A stretch of DNA of 64,000 bases from Branchiostoma floridae (Eukaryota; Chordata; Leptocardii; Amphioxiformes; Branchiostomatidae): positions 8,832,251-8,896,250 of the forward strand of contig NC_049989.1 of the NCBI RefSeq assembly GCF_000003815.2, in the 5' to 3' direction. A model generated the notes under the pieces. It was not told the DNA's origin. It worked only from the letters and a program-made list of their open reading frames with translations, and did not search any database. Positions 57,790 through 64,000 of this stretch are shown piece after piece. Made by a program: the position numbers and the translations under genes. The first letter of the stretch is position 1; every line of letters begins with the position of its first letter.

Positions 57790-58265
57790 GTTGAACAGTT
57801 GTACATGAATGAAAAGTGACTGAATTGTCCAAATATAATGAAAAGTGCACATAAATTGCTCAAAAGTCGATCGATGGCAATTTTCTAGTCTTGTTCAGCC
57901 ATGTTGCAGGTCAGAGGTGAATGGTTGAGACTAATACCCAAGAGGGTGATTAGTACACATAACAAATTTTGTATACTAGCAAGAAGCTCCTTTATCCTAG
58001 CTAGCTGAGACTGTAAAATATTTTCTTGACAACAGTTAATCTTTATGTGGTTAAGAAAATTTATGCGAGCCAATATCGAATATTTCTTGTGACTGTCGAA
58101 AGATTTGTGATTTAAGTCTCCCATTTTGACTATGAAACAGTCTGACCAAAAAATAATGTTTCAAGAAGTGTGATTGGCTATGAGGTTTAGCAAACAACCA
58201 ATCATGTGGCCGGATTAAGTTTCAAGACATGTTATCGTCCCGCCCCGGGCTCTTTTGCAAATATA
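57790..58265. promoter_or_regulatory. Bidirectional promoter of MTRFR and MPHOSPH9
   Basis: The two genes are divergent with start codons less than 1 kb apart. CCAAT boxes occur in both orientations (GATTGGC near 58171, ACCAATC near 58197) and a GC box (CCCGCCCCGGG) lies near 58240. The plus-strand leader begins just after with ATGGCGGCGACC. Confidence 0.6.
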
Positions 58266-58695
58266 ATGGCGGCGACCGTGATGAGAGACTTGTGCAAATG
58301 GTGCTTGAAAACTCCACGCTTTCACTCGGTCGCAGGTGGGCTCTAGGCTTCTATACGGTCCGATATTTGTAGTGAACGATGCAGGCTTTTGTTATGTATG
58401 TGTTGTGGACGTATGGACCTCCGTGACACTTCAACGGAGCTGTAAGGACATATTTCACACCTTGGTGGCGCTGTGAAAGCAGTCAGTCGTATGTTTGTTT
58501 TGTAAACTGTGGTAGTTAGCACTTTATTGTGCCGCTTGGTTTGTTTTCTGTCACTTATCAACTGATTAGGATTATATGGTTGACTTAATAGTTAGGAATC
58601 TGTCCATACTGAATGTTGTTTTTGTGGTTTTCTTTCGTGTTTTCATAACAGGCACCCCTCCCCCTCTTCAAGTCCTGAGGGAAAAAGTCGTCTGA
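58266..58695 (+). CDS. Spliced upstream ORF in the MPHOSPH9 leader (37 codons)
   Basis: ATG at 58266 opens a frame of 23 codons (starts MAATVMRDLCKWCLKTPRF) ending at a GTGGGC donor (58336) in phase 1. After the acceptor TTTTCATAACAG (58651) it continues in frame for 14 codons to TGA at 58693-58695, 67 nt before the main ATG at 58763. The product is basic with an amphipathic start, like a mitochondrial presequence. It could be a regulatory uORF or a microprotein; I recognise no family. Confidence 0.5.
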
Positions 58696-58762
58696 TCCAC
58701 GCCTGAGGGAACGCCCAAGGCAGAACGATTTCTCCGCACATCTGTTGTGACTAGATAACGAC

Positions 58763-61700
58763 ATGGCAGCTGCTACAGATGCTAAACCACCGTTCGACGG
58801 CGATCTAACCACTGACAGTGGCTTTCTCTCACAAAATCCGCTCACAACTACACAACTGGACGTTACGGTTGAAGGGCTGAAAGAGGAAGAAAACTCCTCG
58901 GTAACAACGCCTGCAAATACAGCTGGTGATGTCGTTACCACAGAGAATGGGGATCCAGGGATTGAAGATCTTAAGAGTTCTAACGGCAATGCAGGTCTTA
59001 AGGACACCAACACAAAGACCACAAGCCATTTGCATGGTGAAAGTTTGCAGACAGAAGCTCCAGGCACTGAGGACCAAAACTCAACACAACAGGAAGACAG
59101 TGGACTGGTGGAAATGGCAAGCAGGGCCAGCAGTGACACAATCTCACAGACAGGAAGTGAACCTAAGGAGGATGTAACGTTGCAACAAGATGGAGGGCTT
59201 GGGAAAACGGAAGGTCAGAAGTCGCTTCCTGAAGACGTTGGTAAAACAAGAAGCCCAAGATTATCCGGTAGCCCTTGGGACAACAGGACAAGTCCGTTAA
59301 GTTTTGATCAACATTCTCCTGTCACTCCGTGGCCGCTGGAAACCATGAGCGTTTACGTAGACAAGATGAGTGAATATGAAGGGGAGGGGAGGAGAAGGAT
59401 GCTGGAAGAGCGGTGGCTGCAGCTGTTCCAAGAAATGGAGCTGCGCCACCAGGAACACATGCTGGCTCAGCAAGAAGCACATCAGCGACAGATCCGACAC
59501 ATTCAAGTTCAGATTGAGCGAGAAATGCTTCACCACCAGTTGAGGCAGGATAGGCGGATTGACAGCGGCGGGAAAAACAGTTCTGGGATTGGGTCTTCAC
59601 GCGGGAGCCCCGCAAAGGAAGAGCAATTTGTGATCAAGCCTATCGCAGAAAACCGAGCCAGACAAAGCAGTAGTGCCACAGATATTGCAGACAGCTTAGA
59701 AAATGTTTCAAGGCAGACAAGTAGAATAGAAGATAACAGTCCAGAATCAGTCGGATACAACAAAAGTACACCTTTCCCCCAACAAAGTGTACCACAGATG
59801 CAGGTTACTGATGCTACTGACGAAGATGAAGATTTTCCCAGTGTTTCTACTACCAACACACCCAAAGCGAAGGAGCATAAATCAAATGGACTACATGGTC
59901 AGAGTGAGGTTATTGCGGCACAGTGGCCATTGCGTGAGCCCCCAAAAGACACTCAACTCACGAAACCGTTAACAACTTGGTCAAAGAGGCAACAATCTGT
60001 TCAACAGAAATCAAGAGACGATCCAAAACCACCAACTGATTCCATTAAAGCAAGAAACGAAGAGGAAGAGGTAAACAAGTTTTATCCAAGTGTGCCGTAT
60101 AGTCGATACCCAGCTCACGATGCACAGATTCTAAAGATAGGAGAGAACGGTTCTATAACGGAAGAGTTTGTGCCAGCGGGGCCAGTGGAGAGTGTAAGTC
60201 CATCTACAACAGTGTGCTCGGGATTCTCGTACTGGAAGATGGATGAAAATGAGTTGTACCAGAAGCTGCCGGATGATCTGACGTTAAACGAGGTGTCGGT
60301 AGAGTTGTCACCTCCACGAGGGGTAGTGCCATCCCAGCCACTTCCTGAAAGGCACGCTCGTTCCCAGGGCACTGAGGGCCAAAGACAACCTCCTTCCCAG
60401 GGTCAACTGCCACCTGATCCAATGAAAGTTGCACAGATGACTCCAGGTGGGGTTTGTGTCATTTTAATGTTGACTTAATTATGAACACCCCTATATATAA
60501 AGCGTTGTCATAAGGTACTAGTAGGTACATGTAGTTATAAGTCTTGGTTGCAACGTTAAGACAAAGTACCAGTCTGGGTTAAGATTTTATTGGAGTATCA
60601 ACTTCTCAAGTATGTGTTTATGAAGTTATATTTTAAAGAACAATGAATACCTGAAGGTATAAACAAACAAGTTTCTTGTTTCTGACAAGATTTTTTTGCT
60701 TTAATTAAGGTACAAAGTTGAAGACTGAGCTTCGAGATAGGCATGAAAAAATGAAGGCTTACATGGCGGACGTGGATATGACCTCTGACCCCACAGGAAC
60801 AACCAAAGATCCCTCCCTTACTGAGGATCCAGTGGTCGCATCAAAGTAAGTTATAATTACCGAAGTAATTTGAAAAAAAAATCTATTATGCATACTACTT
60901 TGAAAGGTTTGGGTTTATATCCAAGTAGAGTAGCCTACACTATGTAATTCCATTTATAATTAGATATTCCAATCTTATTTGTTGATTCTCAAGCAAAGAA
61001 ACCGTTGTGGCCTCAATGAAAAACTCCTGGGAAAAGATGTATCAATGTATCAATCTTTCTTCGTATAGGTACTTTTTGATATTATTCAGATACAGTGTAC
61101 ATGTACATTCATTATGATAGAAAGTCTAATGTAGGCTTGATGGTGATGTATAATGTATTGCTATATCCTCTGTTTTAAAACTCTTTGTACTTTCCCACTG
61201 CTTGCCAGTGAAGCAGACAATGAGTAAGTATTTTTGACGGTTAAACCCTTTTCCCATGCCTTTGTTGACAGTGTATTAGGTACAACATAGCGTAATAGAC
61301 CTTTAGGCAAACATGGTCTTTTGTACATACCTGCGTGTACGTGTACATTGTGTGGGAACAATGGACCCTGCTCCCGTTAGGTGACCTTAGCTCGGCCTTA
61401 GCTTTGTGAAGCACAGGTGTTTTTGATGTTCCCCTTGGGACATTGTAAAATATTCATGTAGGTTAATATGTATAGAATTAGAAAGTATCTCTAGCCTGCA
61501 CTTACTTTTCAAATGTATCATACGTATATAAAAAGATATGATAGATTTATTTCCATGTTCGTGTCAGTGTCATCAGCAAGGACAATGGTATGTGGCACCA
61601 GTAACATGAAATGATTTTTACAATGGTTCGATATACATCATCAGAGCTCAAAATACATATTATGTAGAAATGATTTCAAGGAAGAAAAACTATCTACCAT

Positions 61701-64000
61701 TGACGAATGAAGAGCATAATTTCAGTTCCTAGTACTTGTTGTTCGTCCGTCGAGTTGACGAGGACTGCTTTCGCCATCTTACCAACATACTAAACTTACC
61801 AACATACTAAATATTATAAAGATCCATCCACAATGTCCACAATATATATACACAAACACACATCACTGAAAACATAACACAGGCTTGGTATTATAGTTAT
61901 ACCAAGCCTGTGTTATGTTTTCAGTGATGCACTATTAATCATTTGGTATTATGAAACATTCTGCAAAAAAACAGAAATAATGCATTTTGAGCACTGAATT
62001 CATTTCTACTCATGTCAGCACACACATATATGTATCATGAGCAGATACAAATTTCTACCATTTATGATATATCCTTTCATCTCAAACTTTGCTCTTTTCC
62101 TGTCTTTCTCACCTGTGCTCTCTAAGAAAAACTCCCTCTCCGGAGCAGCTTACTCTCATCTTGGAGTATCTATTTTGGTATTCTCTATTTTTACTTTCAA
62201 TTTGAGTTTTGATATATAGCTATAGACATCTACATGTACATTTATAAACAACCAGTAACTTACAGTTACAGTCAAACTTCAAGAATGAACCATATCTGCC
62301 ATTGTGGACACTTTTTGGTGGTCCATTACTAGTAGACTATTTTCCCCGTTATCCCAAGCATTTAGCCTGTCTACTGATAATAAATTGAAAGGTCACTCAT
62401 GCATAAAACAAACTGTTTAAAAAAGATGCATGTATATAAAAATCTACCCAAATCATTGGAAGAGCAAGGCTTGGGTAAATTTGGCATGTGTGTTGCAGTA
62501 TGCAATCGGTATAGTATAGCAAAATACAACAATAAAAGTCTTACAATGATATGCATGTACAATGTATTTCAAATTGCTATTAATCACTTCTAATCATTTC
62601 AAGACACATATTACATAGAACACAATAGTTCTACTAGTGCTTGCCAGCTATATAGTTTATGGTTAAAGTTTTTAATTATATTTCGTTTGCTTAAGATGAA
62701 CAAATAGCTAAGAAGAAATGGTTTTTGTCTTATTAGTATTCGTGTTAACTTGCGCGAGAAGCATGCCCGCCACATGGCAGACCTACGGGCGTACTACGAG
62801 GAAGAGATCACAGAACTCCACAGCCAGCTGGAGAGAGCCAATAACCAGTCTCCTTACAAGAGACTGGAGGATGGGAACAAGAGGCTGAGGGAGAGGTGTG
62901 AACACCTGGAGGAGACCTTACAGTCAGCCAATGGGTGAGCTGGGATTTTTGTATGCATTTGGCAATGAAAAAAATAGATTAATGATGATATAGAAATAGT
63001 TTGATATGGATATAAACTGGTTTGGAAGTATTATATGTGCTTTTATCAGTTGCTTTAGACTAGTGTCTTATCAGAATTCTTGGCATTTAGTACTAGCATC
63101 TTGTATGTTGCTTACAGAAGAGAGTAATGTAAGAGAGAAGAGAAAAGAGTAAACTCCAACACACAGTGCTAAAGTAGACTGTAGATGGTAATATTATCTG
63201 TGCTTGCATTCAGAAGTATGCCTCAAGAGCTAAGAAAACGGATATATCATTATAAGGCAGTGCTCTACACACCACACAGTGTATATTGGGGACAGGACTT
63301 TAACTTTGTGTGGCTAACTCTTTTTGGAATTGCTTGATCACTGGTACATTGTTTTCTGTCCTTCCCAGTCGAATCCAGGACCTAGAGGACACAGTACAGT
63401 CTATGGAGCCCAAACAGCGCTCGCCCCCCTCCCCAATTACAGCACAAAACTCCAGTCCAGTTGAACACATCATGAGTGAAAATGAGCGACTGAGACAGAA
63501 GGTTGCAGAGTTGGAAAAGGCCTTAGCCGATGCCAACAGGTACAATAGAAGGAAATACTCTACATATTTTTTATTTTATTTCGAAAAGCTATTTCATATC
63601 TTAGTCTTAGAAAGTCTATGGCTTTCCTTAAACACAGGAACTGAAGCTTAGTACTAATTTTCACTTCAGTCAAGTTAGGAACGTGGTGTAAAGTGGCTTT
63701 CCCAAAGGCAGAAAATTACTGGAGAACATATGGGTATTTATCAATGGTCAGCACCAAGGACAGGACCATTTTAAGTAGGTATTTTACACCAGGGGTGTAG
63801 CTTTGTATGTATTCATGTGTAGCTTTGTATTCATAGCCTTGTATGTATTCAGTACCAGTGACAAGAAGCAAACACGTGGAGGCCGCGTAGCACAGTGGTA
63901 GTGTATTCGGCCCGTGACCGAGAGGTTGCCGGTTCGAATCCGCCTGCCGTGTTGCCGGTCTTGTGCCCTTGGGAAAGGCACTTTACACGACTTTCCTCAC
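58763..64000 (+). CDS. MPHOSPH9: M-phase phosphoprotein 9-like centriolar coiled-coil protein, 5' part
   Basis: In vertebrates MPHOSPH9 sits at the distal centriole and helps recruit CP110-CEP97, restraining cilium formation. Exons seen: 58763-60446 (561 codons), 60710-60845, optional 61209-61223, 62737-62934, 63369-63539; phases agree and the gene runs out of the window. Exon 1 is mostly disordered (Ser/Thr/Gln/Glu-rich) with a coiled coil about residues 195-262 (EERWLQLFQEMELRHQEHML ...). Later exons carry TKLKTELRDRHEKMKAY, REKHARHMADLRAYYEEEI and MSENERLRQKVAELEKAL coiled coils. The HARH-ADLRAYYE block is what I remember from MPHOSPH9. Adjacency to MTRFR, as in human, supports the call. 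Confidence 0.82.
61209..61223 (+). CDS. MPHOSPH9: Candidate 15-nt microexon of MPHOSPH9
   Basis: It is bounded by a strong acceptor (CTTTCCCACTGCTTGCCAG) and a perfect GA|GTAAGT donor. It enters and leaves in phase 2, so it can be included or skipped in frame; inclusion adds five residues (NEADN type) before the IRVNLREKHARH exon. Confidence 0.5.
61861..61929. repeat. Perfect 31-bp hairpin in an MPHOSPH9 intron
   Basis: CATCACTGAAAACATAACAC and its continuation to 61891 are exactly complementary to 61899-61929 around a 7-nt loop (TATAGTT). No mismatches, so the inversion is recent or maintained. Probably a foldback/MITE end. Confidence 0.85.
63881..64000 (+). mobile_element. tRNA-derived SINE, truncated by the window end
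   Basis: A-box-like TAGCACAGTGGTAG (from 63888) and B box GGTTCGAATCC (63931-63941) are correctly spaced; the anticodon stem TTCGG/CCGAG pairs but position 33 is C, not T. The tail CTTGTGCCCTTGGGAAAGGC follows, a block common in invertebrate and lower-chordate SINEs. It is not a plausible functional tRNA. Confidence 0.75.

Noticed and set aside
58585-59139. 184-codon minus-strand frame
   Set aside because: Antisense shadow of MPHOSPH9 exon 1; no family resemblance and no fitting promoter.
63881-63955. Functional tRNA gene at the window end
   Set aside because: Position 33 is not T, the acceptor stem does not pair well, and a SINE tail follows directly; called a tRNA-derived SINE.
1-64000. 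CRISPR arrays, bacterial operons, prophage or viral genes
   Set aside because: None seen; direct repeats here are eukaryotic satellites and all genes are spliced.

Overview
The window looks like nuclear DNA of an invertebrate chordate, most probably a lancelet (Branchiostoma). Genes are intron-rich with GT-AG introns, the encoded proteins resemble human proteins but not closely, and the introns are full of small non-autonomous DNA transposons, a 5S-rRNA-derived SINE and tandem repeats. No bacterial signature (operons, ribosome-binding sites, CRISPR) is present. The species is inferred; nothing in the sequence names it.

Layout. 173-5.3 kb, minus strand: a three-exon gene for a small secreted precursor of unknown family (signal peptide, RAKR processing site, 94-residue mature part). 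Its 3.9-kb intron holds an old LINE fragment and two tandem arrays, one with TTAGGG telomere-like blocks. 5.4-10.1 kb: a 1.6-kb unit in three tandem copies that carries pieces of a second, very small secreted-peptide gene; only one copy pair reads through. 10.2-13.4 kb: no gene seen. 13.5-40.8 kb, minus strand: a complete KSR (kinase suppressor of Ras) scaffold gene. It has 22 constant coding exons that keep frame throughout (996 codons plus stop) and one in-frame 45-nt cassette. Its introns host most of the mobile elements, including a 2.8-kb TIR element with a CpG-rich interior.

42.7-47.9 kb, minus strand: NUDT6-like Nudix hydrolase with two alternative homologous last exons. 48.2-54.2 kb, plus strand: CDK2AP1 (DOC-1), again with two homologous last exons, and with a two-exon MADF-domain gene nested in its first intron. 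56.9-57.8 kb, minus strand: MTRFR (C12orf65), the mitochondrial GGQ rescue factor. 58.3 kb to the window end, plus strand: 5' part of an MPHOSPH9-like centriolar coiled-coil gene, divergent from MTRFR across a short promoter, with a spliced upstream ORF and a 15-nt microexon. The window ends in a tRNA-derived SINE.

CDK2AP1, MTRFR and MPHOSPH9 are also neighbours in human 12q24.31, and human KSR2 lies at 12q24.22, so the 3' half looks like conserved chordate linkage. The most notable signals are the twin last exons of CDK2AP1, which differ in the TER motif reported for CDK2 binding, the twin last exons of NUDT6, the KSR cassette at the place of the mammalian B-KSR1 insert, and the two unrecognised secreted-peptide loci at the left end. 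All gene models were assembled by hand from splice sites, reading phase and remembered family sequences; no search was run.
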